From positions 666,915-730,914 of the forward strand of contig NZ_JACDUR010000007.1 in NCBI RefSeq assembly GCF_013761175.1: a DNA stretch of 64,000 nt, given 5' to 3'. Shown here piece after piece: positions 16,798-24,738 of the stretch (the first letter of the stretch is position 1; every line of letters begins with the position of its first letter). This stretch comes from Nonomuraea soli (GTDB lineage: Bacteria; Actinomycetota; Actinomycetes; Streptosporangiales; Streptosporangiaceae). A model generated the notes under the pieces. It saw only the letters and a list, made by a program, of their open reading frames with translations. It made no database searches and was not told the DNA's origin. The position numbers and the translations under genes were made by a program.

Positions 16798-16836
16798 GTG
16801 ACCGGGCGGGTTCCGTGGCGGAACCGGCCCGGTCAC
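16798..16836. terminator. Bidirectional hairpin terminator
   Basis: GTGACCGGGC...GGTTCC and GGAACC...GCCCGGTCAC form a long stem around a GTGG loop. It lies between the convergent lipase-like gene and mrp, ending five bases from the mrp stop. There is no strong T-run, as is common for actinomycete terminators. Confidence 0.75.
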
Positions 16837-16841
16837 AGGGG

Positions 16842-17981
16842 TCAGCGGCGGGAGGGCGCCAGGCCCAGCTGCATGCCCTTGATGCTGCTGGAACGCTTGG
16901 AGAGCGCGGCAGCGATCTTGTTCAGCTCGGCGGCGCCGGGCGAGTCGGGGTCGGTGATGACCAGCGGCTTGCCCTCGTCGCCGCCCTCGCGCAGGCGCAT
17001 GTCGATCGGCACCTGGCCGAGCAGCGGAACGCGCGCGCCGAGGATGCGGGTCAGGGCGTCGGCCACGGTCTGGCCGCCGCCCTCGCCGAAGACGTTGACC
17101 CGCTCGTCGCAGTGGGGGCAGGGCAGCCACGACATGTTCTCGATGACGCCGGCGATCTGCTGGTGGGTCTGGGCGGCGATGGAGCCGGCGCGTTCGGCGA
17201 CCTCGGCGGCGGCCATCTGGGGCGTGGTGACGACCAGGATCTCGGCGCCCGGCAGGCGCTGCGCCACGGAGATGGCGATGTCGCCGGTGCCCGGGGGCAG
17301 GTCGAGGAGGAGGACGTCGAGGTCGCCCCAGTAGACGTCGGCGAGGAACTGGTGGAGCGCGCGGTCGAGCATCGGGCCGCGCCAGACCACGGGGCTGTTG
17401 CCCTCGGGCTTGAACATGCCGACCGAGATGACCTTGATGTCATGCGCCACCGGCGGCATGATCATGTCTTCGACCTTGGTGGGCCGCTCGGAGGCGCCCA
17501 GCATGCGGGGGATGCTGTGGCCGTAGATGTCGGCGTCGACGATGCCGACCTTGAGGCCCTGGGCGGTCATGGCGGCGGCGAGATTGACCGTCACCGAGGA
17601 CTTGCCGACGCCGCCCTTGCCGCTGGCGACGGCGAAGACGCGGGTGAGCGAGCCGGGCTGGTTGAAGGGGATCTCCTTCTCCGGCCCCTTGTCGCCGCGC
17701 AGCTTGGTCTGCAGTTCCTTGCGCTGCTCCTGGCTCATCACGTCCATCGCGACGCGGACGCTCGTCGCGCCGTCGATCTTCATGACTGCGTTGGTGACAT
17801 CACGGGTGATGGTGTCCTTCAGCGGACAGCCTGACACCGTGAGGTAGATCCCTACGACCACCTCGCCGCTCGGGGAGATGTCGATGCTCTTGACCATGCC
17901 GAGATCGGTGATGGGACGCCGGATCTCGGGGTCGTTCACGGTCGCGAGTGCGGCCGTGACCTGCTCTGGGGTAGGTGCCAT
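16842..17981 (-). CDS. mrp: Mrp/NBP35-family ATP-binding Fe-S cluster carrier
   Basis: The 379-residue protein has an N-terminal DUF59/MIP18 domain (ATVNDPEIRRPITDLGMV; TVSGCPLKD). The P-loop ATPase domain that follows has the deviant Walker A SGKGGVGKSS (about residues 118-127). The LLLDLPPGTGD motif and the C-x2-C pair PCPHC, which binds the bridging Fe-S cluster in the dimer, are also present. It delivers Fe-S clusters to apoproteins in the cytosol. ATG 17981 was chosen because the DUF59 domain begins right there; the frame stays open much further upstream without similarity. Confidence 0.93.
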   Translation of the reverse strand: MAPTPEQVTAALATVNDPEIRRPITDLGMVKSIDISPSGEVVVGIYLTVSGCPLKDTITRDVTNAVMKIDGATSVRVAMDVMSQEQRKELQTKLRGDKGPEKEIPFNQPGSLTRVFAVASGKGGVGKSSVTVNLAAAMTAQGLKVGIVDADIYGHSIPRMLGASERPTKVEDMIMPPVAHDIKVISVGMFKPEGNSPVVWRGPMLDRALHQFLADVYWGDLDVLLLDLPPGTGDIAISVAQRLPGAEILVVTTPQMAAAEVAERAGSIAAQTHQQIAGVIENMSWLPCPHCDERVNVFGEGGGQTVADALTRILGARVPLLGQVPIDMRLREGGDEGKPLVITDPDSPGAAELNKIAAALSKRSSSIKGMQLGLAPSRR

Positions 17982-18047
17982 GAAAAAGCTCCGCTGATAT
18001 CGGTGGGCGCCGCAGTAGATGCACACGCAACGTTCTAAGGTTACTGC

Positions 18048-18482
18048 GTGCGTCCCACCTCCGAGGAACTCGCCGTGTGGCGATTGCTCCACCGCGCTCA
18101 GGTGCAGATCGCGGGGCGGCTCGAAGACGACCTCATGAAGGCCCACGACCTGCCGCTGGCCTCCTACGAGGTCCTGCTGAGGTTGTCGGAGGCGCCGGGG
18201 CTCCGGTTGCGTATGAACGACCTGGCCCACCGGGTGCTGCTGTCGCGTAGCGGGCTGACCCGGCTGGTGGACCGGCTGCAGCGTGAGGGACTGGTCTCGC
18301 GCGAGGCCTGCGAGAGCGACGCACGGGGCCTGTACGCGGTGCTGACGGCTCAGGGCAAGGCCCGGGTGGAGGAGGCGACCCCGGTCTACCTGCGGGGCAT
18401 CCGGCGCCATTTTCTCGATCTGCTTGATCCTGACGATGTGGGCAGATGTAGGGAGATGCTCGCCAAATTGGGGGTGGTGTGA
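18048..18482 (+). CDS. MarR-family transcriptional regulator
   Basis: The 144-residue protein has the MarR winged helix-turn-helix (SYEVLLRLSEAPGLRLRMND, then LSRSGLTRLVDRLQREGLV, with a D-x-R wing at DARG). The start is the GTG at 18048, divergent from mrp (66-bp gap). It is followed 34 bp later by a DMT-family exporter gene. This regulator/exporter pairing is common, and the regulator probably controls the exporter in response to a small molecule. Confidence 0.9.
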   Translation: MRPTSEELAVWRLLHRAQVQIAGRLEDDLMKAHDLPLASYEVLLRLSEAPGLRLRMNDLAHRVLLSRSGLTRLVDRLQREGLVSREACESDARGLYAVLTAQGKARVEEATPVYLRGIRRHFLDLLDPDDVGRCREMLAKLGVV

Positions 18483-18516
18483 CAGTATCAAACCTGCCTA
18501 ATACTCCTTACCCCCT

Positions 18517-19482
18517 ATGGTGGTGTCACCCATGCGCTACGCAGGACTCGCGCTGGCCTTTGTCTCGTCCTGGTGTTTCGCCTTCTCGGGCCCCATGGCG
18601 AAATTTCTGAACGCGGCGGGACTGGCCCCCCTTGAGTCGGTCTGGTTGCGCATGAGCGGTGCGGGGCTGCTGATGTTCGCCCTGCTGGCCGTCTTCAAGC
18701 CGGCCGTGCTGCGCATCCCTCGATCCAAGTGGGGCTTTTTCGCGGCCTACGCCCTGGTCGCGGTGGCGGGCGTGCAGACCCTCTACTTCGTGGCCATCAC
18801 CCGCCTGCCCGTCGGCATCGCGTTGCTGCTGGAGTTCACCGCGCCGGTCATGGTCGTCTTCTGGGTGCGGTTCGTGCGCAAGGTACGGCTGCCGCGCATT
18901 GCCTTCGCCGGAGCGATCCTGGCCTTCGCCGGGCTCGGCGTGGTCGTGGAGTTCTGGGAGGGCATGCGGCTCGACGCCCTGGGCGTGGTGCTCGGCCTGG
19001 CGGCGGGAGCCTGCTGCGCGGCCTACTTCCTGCTCAGTGACAGCATCGGTGACGAGGTCAGCCCCCTGGGCCTGGTGGCCTGGGGCATGCTCGGCGCCGC
19101 CGTCCTGCTCGTGCCGCTCGCCCAGCCGTGGAACATCCCGTGGCAGGCCTTCAGCGCCTCCGCGACGATCGGCGGCACCACGCTTCCCGTGGTGGGCGCC
19201 TACCTGTGGATGATCGTCGTGGCCACCGCCGTGGCCTATGTGCTGGGCGTCAACGCCGTGCGCAGGCTGTCGGCGGCCATCGGGGCGACCGTGGCCACGC
19301 TGGAGGTCATCTTCGGGGCGATCGTGGCCTGGCTGCTGCTCGGCGAGGGCCTGGGGCCCTTCCAGATCGGGGGAGGCCTGGCAGTCCTGGCCGGGGCGTT
19401 GCTGGCGCAGCTGTCGACCGCGCGCTCCGCCGTACGGGAACCGGCGCGGGAGCCGAGCGTGACGGAGCCCGCGGCCGTCTAG
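18517..19482 (+). CDS. EamA/RhaT-family DMT transporter
   Basis: The 321-residue protein has ten predicted membrane segments in two EamA repeats. The first repeat begins GLALAFVSSWCFAFSGPMAK, and the second includes ALGVVLGLAAGACCAAYFLL and later LEVIFGAIVAWLLLGE. These drug/metabolite transporters export amino acids, nucleosides or other metabolites. The ATG at 18517 and another at 18532 are both possible starts. It probably forms a unit with the MarR regulator just upstream. Confidence 0.88.
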   Translation: MVVSPMRYAGLALAFVSSWCFAFSGPMAKFLNAAGLAPLESVWLRMSGAGLLMFALLAVFKPAVLRIPRSKWGFFAAYALVAVAGVQTLYFVAITRLPVGIALLLEFTAPVMVVFWVRFVRKVRLPRIAFAGAILAFAGLGVVVEFWEGMRLDALGVVLGLAAGACCAAYFLLSDSIGDEVSPLGLVAWGMLGAAVLLVPLAQPWNIPWQAFSASATIGGTTLPVVGAYLWMIVVATAVAYVLGVNAVRRLSAAIGATVATLEVIFGAIVAWLLLGEGLGPFQIGGGLAVLAGALLAQLSTARSAVREPAREPSVTEPAAV

Positions 19483-19500
19483 GAGCGCGGGCGCAGCGGT

Positions 19501-19857
19501 CTAGGAACGCGGGCGCAGCTTGATGACGGTGGCCTCGCGGGCCCAGCGGTCGGTGAGGCCGGCGCCGTCGGGCGAGTTGAGGCGGTCCTTGGCCAGTGCG
19601 GCCACCGCCTCCGCCTCGGCGGCCTGGTCGACCACCTCGACGTCGGCCTCGAAGGCGACCAGCCGCGCGCCGTTGTCCTTGCTGCGCAGGATCACCTCGA
19701 CGGTGTCGCGCCCGGCCAGGCCGGGCAGGACCTGCTCGCCCTCGCCGGTGACCACGTAGACCGCGCCTTCGTGCCAGGTGTGCCAGGCCAGCCGCGGCTT
19801 GTCGAGCGCCAGCCACAACACGCCCGACTTCTTCGCGCCTTCCTCGATGACTGTCAC
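19501..19857 (-). CDS. Pyridoxamine 5'-phosphate oxidase-like (split beta-barrel) protein, tentative
   Basis: This 118-residue protein has alternating beta-strand segments (GVLWLALDKPRLAWHTWHEG, AVYVVTGEGEQVLPGL, VEVILRSKDNGARLVAFEADVEVV) resembling small split-barrel FMN-binding or PNPOx-like proteins. The similarity is by pattern only. The GTG at 19857 is just 11 bp after the TetR stop, but its GGAGG is unusually close (1 nt), so the exact start is uncertain. Same-strand placement directly after the TetR gene suggests co-transcription with that regulator. Confidence 0.6.
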   Translation of the reverse strand: MTVIEEGAKKSGVLWLALDKPRLAWHTWHEGAVYVVTGEGEQVLPGLAGRDTVEVILRSKDNGARLVAFEADVEVVDQAAEAEAVAALAKDRLNSPDGAGLTDRWAREATVIKLRPRS

Positions 19858-19868
19858 GCCTCCGAGTC

Positions 19869-20504
19869 TTACAGGCCGCGCTCGATCATGTCGATCAGCA
19901 GTTCCGTGGCGTCCTCCGCCTGCTCGGGAGCCAGCCCGCGCAACGGCCCGTCGATCAGCAGGACCGCCAGGCCGTGCACGCTCGACCAGGCCAGGAACTC
20001 GGCGCCGGGGCGGCGGCCGGCGGGCATCAGGCCACAGGCCACCAGTTCGTCGAGTGCGGCGCCGAGCAGCTGGAACGGCGTGAGCCCGCCCTCGCCCGCC
20101 GAGACGGGCAGTTCGGCCTCCACCATGTCCCCGGGGACGAAGAACGCGGCGCGGAACAGGCCTGGCTCGGTGCGGGCGAAGCGCAGGTAGCCGGTGCCGA
20201 CGGCGCGGAAGCGTGCCCGTGCCTCCTCTGCGGCGTTCGCATCGCCGGCGGCGCGTCGAGCCAGGCGGTCGGCCTGCTCGGCCTCCATGGTGCGGGCCAG
20301 CTCCGCCATCGCGGCCAGCGAGACGGCGTGCACGAGGGCGTTGCGGTCGGCGAAATGCCGGTAGGCCGCGTTGGGCACCACCCCGGCCCGCCTGGTCGCC
20401 TCGCGCAGCACCACGGCGTCGGGCCCGCCCTCCCTGGCGAGCTCGATCCCCGCCTCCAGCAGGGCCTGCCGGAGGTTGCCGTGCCGATACGTCTCCCGCT
20501 TCAC
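19869..20504 (-). CDS. TetR-family transcriptional regulator
   Basis: The 211-residue protein has an N-terminal TetR helix-turn-helix (LREATRRAGVVPNAAYRHF) and a C-terminal ligand domain of the TetR_C_33/WHG type (RFARTEPGLFRAAFF). GTG 20504 was chosen because AGGGAGG lies six bases upstream; an upstream extension would run into the inverted repeat that is probably its operator. It is divergent from an alpha/beta hydrolase gene, which is the likely target. Confidence 0.9.
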   Translation of the reverse strand: MKRETYRHGNLRQALLEAGIELAREGGPDAVVLREATRRAGVVPNAAYRHFADRNALVHAVSLAAMAELARTMEAEQADRLARRAAGDANAAEEARARFRAVGTGYLRFARTEPGLFRAAFFVPGDMVEAELPVSAGEGGLTPFQLLGAALDELVACGLMPAGRRPGAEFLAWSSVHGLAVLLIDGPLRGLAPEQAEDATELLIDMIERGL

Positions 20505-20520
20505 CGCAGGCCTCCCTGGT

Positions 20521-20571
20521 TGTGTACGGCGTCCACTTCTTGCTATCTTCGCAATGTGGACATCGTACACA
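20521..20571. promoter_or_regulatory. Large inverted repeat, candidate TetR operator
   Basis: TGTGTACGGCGTCCAC (20521-20536) and GTGGACATCGTACACA (20556-20571) are inverted copies matching at 14 of 16 positions around a 19-bp centre. The element fills the divergent promoter between the TetR gene and the hydrolase gene (20588). This is consistent with cooperative binding of the TetR product and control of both directions. Confidence 0.7.
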
Positions 20572-20587
20572 TCTACGGGAGGACAAC

Positions 20588-21382
20588 ATGAGCGCCCTAG
20601 ACGTTCCCGGCGCGACCCTCTACTACGAGGTGCGCGGCAGCGGCCCGGTCGTCGCCCTGGTGGCCTCGCCGATGGGCGCCGACGCCTTCCAGGCCGTCGC
20701 CGAGCAGCTCGCCGCCGACTACACGGTCCTGACCATGGACCCCCGCGGCCACCACCGCAGCCCGCTGGCCGACCCCACCCAGGACTCCACCCCCGAGCTG
20801 CGCGCCGACGACCTGTCGCGGCTGCTGAGCCACCTCGACGCCGGCCCCGCCGCGGTGTTCGGCTCCAGCGGCGGAGCGGTGACCGTGCTCGCCCTGGCCC
20901 AGGCCCACCCCGAGCAGGTCAACCTCGTGATCGCCCACGAGCCGCCCCTGCAAATGCTCGTCGACGACCGCGACAAGCTGGTCGCCCAGACCGAGGACAT
21001 GATCGCCACCTTCTCCCGAGGCGACGTGGTCGGTGCCTGGTCGCAGTTCATGACCCTGGCCAACATCCACATGCCCGCCGAGGTGCTGGAGATGATGTTC
21101 GGCGGCGAGCGCGGGCCGGTCCAGGAGGCCAGCGACCACCGCTTCTTCCACCACGAGCTGCGCGCCACCACCCGCTGGCGCCCCGACTTCGACAAGCTCG
21201 GCGCGGTGCCCGTCGTCGCCGGCATCGGCGAGGAGTCCACCGACCAGCTGTGCGACCGCACCACCAGGGCCCTGGCCCAGGCACTGGGCATCGGTCCTAC
21301 CTTCTTCCCCGGCGGGCACACCGGCTTCGCCGACGACCCGCAGGCCTTCCTGCCCCGCCTGCGCCAGGTGCTCGAGAAGTAG
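20588..21382 (+). CDS. Alpha/beta hydrolase
   Basis: The 264-residue protein is a cytosolic alpha/beta hydrolase with nucleophile elbow FGSSGGAV (Ser at about residue 96), the MDPRGHHRS loop and a late His in GGHTGF. There is no signal peptide. The substrate is unknown. The ATG follows GGGAGGACA. It is divergent from the TetR regulator across a strong inverted repeat, so it is likely derepressed by a small-molecule ligand and may detoxify an ester- or lactone-type compound (inference). It ends 3 bp before the convergent next gene. Confidence 0.88.
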   Translation: MSALDVPGATLYYEVRGSGPVVALVASPMGADAFQAVAEQLAADYTVLTMDPRGHHRSPLADPTQDSTPELRADDLSRLLSHLDAGPAAVFGSSGGAVTVLALAQAHPEQVNLVIAHEPPLQMLVDDRDKLVAQTEDMIATFSRGDVVGAWSQFMTLANIHMPAEVLEMMFGGERGPVQEASDHRFFHHELRATTRWRPDFDKLGAVPVVAGIGEESTDQLCDRTTRALAQALGIGPTFFPGGHTGFADDPQAFLPRLRQVLEK

Positions 21383-21385
21383 CCC

Positions 21386-21949
21386 CTACCTCGGATCGCG
21401 GCCGGTCAGCCCCAGCGCCTTCTCCAGCAACGACGCCGGCTCCGGCACCTCCACCTCGGGACCGTAGACCCCCATCTCGCGTCCCTGGAGCGCGGTCTTG
21501 GCCACCTCGTCATGGACGAACTCGATCAGCTCGCCGTCCCACACCGGCTCCTGACCCGTGGCACGGGCCAGGTCCCAGCCGTGGATCACCAGCTCGCCCA
21601 CGGCCATACCGCCGATGAGCGAGGCGGGCAGCTCCGTCGGTCCGCCCAGTGACGCCGTACCCTCCCAGGCCTCCGGACGGCTCCACGCCTCCGCGAGCCG
21701 GACGGTCTGGGACTCCAGCGCCGCGGCCCAGTCGCCCGCGGCCAGATCGGCCTCCGTCTCGGGTACGGCAGGCAGCTCGGGAGCACGCTTGTACGCCGCC
21801 GCCACCAGCGAGGGCCCCCAGTAGAGCATGTGGCTGATCAGCTTGCGCACGTCGAATTCCGCGCAGGGAGTGGGCCTGGCCAGGTCCTCGGGGCGGATGG
21901 CGCGGATGATCTGGATCATGGGCTGTGCTGCGCGGTTCATCAGATGCAT
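21386..21949 (-). CDS. DinB/MDMPI-fold protein, TIGR03086-like
   Basis: The protein (187 residues from the ATG at 21949; 21940 is an alternative) looks like the mycothiol-dependent maleylpyruvate isomerase/DinB-like family. It has TPCAEFDVRKLISHMLYW near the N-terminus (the first metal-ligand His) and a later GELVIHGWDLARATG that carries the second conserved His. Such proteins use mycothiol or a divalent metal, and most have unknown substrates. It is divergent from an AraC-type regulator across an inverted repeat, so the two are probably linked. Confidence 0.75.
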   Translation of the reverse strand: MHLMNRAAQPMIQIIRAIRPEDLARPTPCAEFDVRKLISHMLYWGPSLVAAAYKRAPELPAVPETEADLAAGDWAAALESQTVRLAEAWSRPEAWEGTASLGGPTELPASLIGGMAVGELVIHGWDLARATGQEPVWDGELIEFVHDEVAKTALQGREMGVYGPEVEVPEPASLLEKALGLTGRDPR

Positions 21950-21963
21950 GCCGTACAGGAAAG

Positions 21964-21986
21964 CAAGACACGCAGGGGCTGTCTTG
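21964..21986. promoter_or_regulatory. Inverted repeat in divergent promoter
   Basis: CAAGACA (21964-21970) and TGTCTTG (21980-21986) form a perfect 7-bp inverted repeat with a 9-nt centre. It lies between the DinB-like gene and the AraC-family gene, 12 bp before the AraC start codon. Candidate operator. Confidence 0.5.
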
Positions 21987-21998
21987 TATAAACACGAC

Positions 21999-22745
21999 AT
22001 GGCCACAGACGCGCGAGGGCTCGGGGGAGCGTGGCGCAGGTTCCAGCGGCACGTCGAGCCGGGCGCGCCGGCCGCCGACCTGGCGCCGTTCGTCGAGAGG
22101 TACTGGGCGGTGACCTGGGACTACCGCGAGCCGTACCAGCAGCTGATCGTGCCCTATCCGAACGTGCACCTGACCTTTCGCGACGGCGGAGCCTGGATCC
22201 AGGGCGTGTGCAGAGGGCACCAGGTCAGGGTCCTGGAGGGGCGCGGCGGGGTCTTCGGCGTGGCCTTCAGGCCCGGCGGCTTCCGCCCCTTCCTGGGCAC
22301 GTCCGTCTCGACGATCACCGATCGCGTGATCCCGGCCGCCGAGATCCTCCCCGGCGCGCTGCCGGACCCCGTGACGGCCGCAACCGTGGAGGAGTGGCTG
22401 CGCGAGTGGCTGCCCGAACCCGATCCCAGGGCTGAGCGGGCGGCGGGCGTCGTGGCGCTGATCGCGGATACGCCCGAGATCACCAGGGTCGACGTGCTGG
22501 CGCGGCGCATCGACGCGGGCGTGCGCGAGGTGCAGCGGCTGTTCGCCGACTACGTGGGCGTCGGGCCGAAGTGGGTGATCCGCAGATATCGGCTGCACGA
22601 GGTGACCGAGCGGCTGGCCAGGGGTATGGGCCTCGACTGGGCCGACGTCGCGGCCGAACTCGGCTATGCCGACCAGGCCCACTTCACCCGCGACTTCAAG
22701 GACATGTTCGGCGAACCGCCGACCGCCTATGCCGAAAGGTACTGA
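21999..22745 (+). CDS. AraC-family transcriptional regulator
   Basis: The 248-residue protein has an N-terminal cupin-like sensor region (VERYWAVTWDYREPYQQL, with PYPNVHLTF) of the DUF6597 type. A C-terminal AraC DNA-binding domain follows with two helix-turn-helix motifs (VDVLARRIDAGVREVQRLF and WADVAAELGYADQAHFTRDF). The start is the ATG at 21999. A PPOX-class gene follows after only 2 bp, so the pair is an operon. It is divergent from the DinB-like gene, which it may also control. Confidence 0.9.
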   Translation: MATDARGLGGAWRRFQRHVEPGAPAADLAPFVERYWAVTWDYREPYQQLIVPYPNVHLTFRDGGAWIQGVCRGHQVRVLEGRGGVFGVAFRPGGFRPFLGTSVSTITDRVIPAAEILPGALPDPVTAATVEEWLREWLPEPDPRAERAAGVVALIADTPEITRVDVLARRIDAGVREVQRLFADYVGVGPKWVIRRYRLHEVTERLARGMGLDWADVAAELGYADQAHFTRDFKDMFGEPPTAYAERY

Positions 22746-22747
22746 CC

Positions 22748-23161
22748 GTGTCGTTCACCGAGGAAGAACTGGCCTACCTTCGTTCGCAGCCGCTGGCCAG
22801 GCTGGCGACCCTGGCTCCCGACGGCGAGCAGCCCGACGTGATGCCCGTCGCCTTCGAGTTCGACGGCGAGCACTTCTGGGTCGGCGGCTCGGGACCGAGC
22901 GTGCTGGCCACCCGCAAGGTGCGCAACGTCCAGGCGGGACGGCACGCGGTCGCGCTCGTCGTCGACGACATGGTCTCCTTCGACCCGTTCGTCGCGCGCG
23001 GCATCAGGATCTACGGCAGGGCGGAGCCGCCCGTCGAGCGGGTGGGCATGATGGGGCCCGGCTTCTACGTGCGGATCACGCCCACCGTCTCGTGGAGCTG
23101 GAACCTGGAGGGCAAGCCGGTGGGCGAGGAGTGGTACCCCGCCCACCGGGCCGAGCACTAG
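22748..23161 (+). CDS. Pyridoxamine 5'-phosphate oxidase (PPOX)-class protein, probably F420- or FMN-dependent
   Basis: The 137-residue split-barrel protein begins with FTEEELAYLRSQPLARLATL and contains PDVMPVAFEFDGEHFWVGG and KVRNVQAGRHAVALVVDD, the usual pattern of PPOX-class F420-dependent oxidoreductases. The C-terminal SWSWNLEG is typical of this subclass. It would bind a flavin or deazaflavin in the cytosol; the substrate is unknown. The GTG at 22748 follows the AraC stop by 2 bp. Its stop shares CTAG with the convergent hydrolase-like gene. Confidence 0.82.
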   Translation: MSFTEEELAYLRSQPLARLATLAPDGEQPDVMPVAFEFDGEHFWVGGSGPSVLATRKVRNVQAGRHAVALVVDDMVSFDPFVARGIRIYGRAEPPVERVGMMGPGFYVRITPTVSWSWNLEGKPVGEEWYPAHRAEH

Positions 23162-24234
23162 CCGAAGAACTTCCTGATGTCGGCGACGATCAGGTCAGGG
23201 TGCTCCAGCGCCATGAAGGCGCCGCCGCGGTCGAACTCCGTCCAGGAGGCGACGTTGGCGTCCCGCTCGGCGAACCGGCGGATGGTGACGTCGTTGGCCG
23301 ACACCGCGAACGCGGTGGGCACCTCGACACGATCCTTCGGTCCCCAGGCGCCGTGGTCGTGCGCGCTGTCGAAGTAGGACTGCGCGATCGACACCTGCGT
23401 GTGGGTGAACCAGGTCACCGTGACGTCGGTCAGGATGCGATCGGCGGAGATCGGGTTCTCCGGGCCCGCCCAGTCCCTGAGCTTCTCCGCGATCCAGGCG
23501 AGCTGGCCGACGGGCGAATCGTGCATGCCCGCCGATACGGTCTGCGGACGGGTGGACATGATGAGGTTGAAGCCGAAACCGTCCTGCATGAACTGCTGGA
23601 TGGTGCCCAGCCGTCGCATGTCGCCGGCCCCGAGCCCGTCGAGGTCGTCGCCCGGGATCGCGACGTAGGCGTTGACGTGCAGGCCCTCGAGCCGCTCCGG
23701 CACCGTTCGGCCCAGCTCCATGCAGAGATTGGCGCCGCCGCCCCCGCCGTGCGCGCCGTACCTGGTGTAGCCGAGCCTGTCCATCAGCTCCGCGAACAGC
23801 GCCGCGGTGCGCGGCACCGTCCAGCCGGTGCCGGCCAGCGGGCTGGAGAAGCCGAACCCCGGCATGGTCGGCGCGACGATGTGGAAGTCGCGTGACAGCG
23901 GGGTGAGCACGTCGAGCAGCCCGATGATTCCTCCGGGGTTGTCGTGCATCAGGAGAAGCGGCAGGGCGTGCTCCCGTTGAGCCCTGATGTGCCTGAAGTG
24001 CACGGTCTGACCCTGGATCTCGGTGGTGAACTGCGGCCACTGGTTCAGCTCGGCTTCCGCCTTGCGCCAGTCGTAGCCGTTCACCCAGTGGTCGGTCAGC
24101 TCCTGGAGATAGCCGACCGGTGTGCCTCGCTCCCATCCCGCGCCCGGGAGTTCGGGCATCCAGCGCGTACGACGAAGCCGCTCATGCAGATCGTCGAGCG
24201 CTTGTTGCGGGATGTCGATGTGGAAGGGTGTCAT
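23158..24234 (-). CDS. Epoxide hydrolase-fold protein with degenerate catalytic residues
   Basis: The 358-residue protein has an N-terminal EHN domain (FHIDIPQQALDDLHERL, about residues 4-110) and an alpha/beta hydrolase core, as in bacterial microsomal-type epoxide hydrolases. The catalytic residues are missing. The usual nucleophile motif GGDWG is GGGGG at residues 163-167 (Gly165 in place of Asp). The C-terminal base motif GGHFAALE is GGAFMALE (Ala339 in place of His). The oxyanion motif HGWPG is HDNPG (residues 97-101). The frame is intact and codon use normal, so it is not obviously a pseudogene. It may bind rather than hydrolyse a ligand, or use other residues. Confidence 0.85.
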   Translation of the reverse strand: MTPFHIDIPQQALDDLHERLRRTRWMPELPGAGWERGTPVGYLQELTDHWVNGYDWRKAEAELNQWPQFTTEIQGQTVHFRHIRAQREHALPLLLMHDNPGGIIGLLDVLTPLSRDFHIVAPTMPGFGFSSPLAGTGWTVPRTAALFAELMDRLGYTRYGAHGGGGGANLCMELGRTVPERLEGLHVNAYVAIPGDDLDGLGAGDMRRLGTIQQFMQDGFGFNLIMSTRPQTVSAGMHDSPVGQLAWIAEKLRDWAGPENPISADRILTDVTVTWFTHTQVSIAQSYFDSAHDHGAWGPKDRVEVPTAFAVSANDVTIRRFAERDANVASWTEFDRGGAFMALEHPDLIVADIRKFFG

Positions 24235-24243
24235 GGTCGGACA

Positions 24244-24726
24244 CTACGCCCGCTCCTCGTTGATCGGCAGTGTCCTGAAGCGGACCATGGGCCCCAGCAG
24301 TCCCTCCACTCTCTCGAACGGCCGCATGCCCAGACGTTCGACGACCCTGATGGAGGCGAGGTTGCCCTCGTCGACCTCGGCGAGCACCTCGGGCAGGCCG
24401 AGCGTGGTCAGCGCGTGCTCCACCACCGCCCGCGCTGCCTCGGTGGCGTAGCCCCTGCCCCAGGCACCGGGCTCCAGGCTGTAGACGACCTCCAGGCCCA
24501 GGTCCTCCAGGGGACGCAGAGCCACGGTGCCGGCCACGGCCTCGCCGTCGTGGACCAGCCAGAGGTGCGGGGTCTCCTCGATCACCTGGGTGACCGCCTC
24601 GGGGCTCAGGACCTCGCCGTCGAAGAGGAACGCCCGCACCTGAGGGCTCGTCCAGTGCGCGAGCAGCGTCGCGTGGTCGTCCGGGGTGACCGGGCGCAGG
24701 GTCAGCCGTTTGGTCCGCAGGAGCAT
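24244..24726 (-). CDS. GNAT-family N-acetyltransferase (RimJ/RimL-like)
   Basis: The 160-residue protein starts LLRTKRLTLRPVTPDDHATL and contains the acetyl-CoA loop GAWGRGYATEAARAVVEHA (about residues 88-106). The segment NLASIRVVERLGMRPFERV that follows is typical of the RimJ/RimL/ElaA-like acetyltransferases that modify protein N-termini or small amines. The ATG at 24726 is 13 bp from the divergent prenyltransferase start. It follows the epoxide hydrolase-like gene head-to-tail (9-bp gap), so the two may be co-transcribed. Confidence 0.85.
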   Translation of the reverse strand: MLLRTKRLTLRPVTPDDHATLLAHWTSPQVRAFLFDGEVLSPEAVTQVIEETPHLWLVHDGEAVAGTVALRPLEDLGLEVVYSLEPGAWGRGYATEAARAVVEHALTTLGLPEVLAEVDEGNLASIRVVERLGMRPFERVEGLLGPMVRFRTLPINEERA

Positions 24727-24738
24727 GTGGACCAGAGT

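Noticed and set aside
18001..18491. Possible long N-terminal extension of Mrp reaching 18491
   Set aside because: It runs antisense through the MarR gene and has no similarity to the family; the DUF59 domain begins at ATG 17981.
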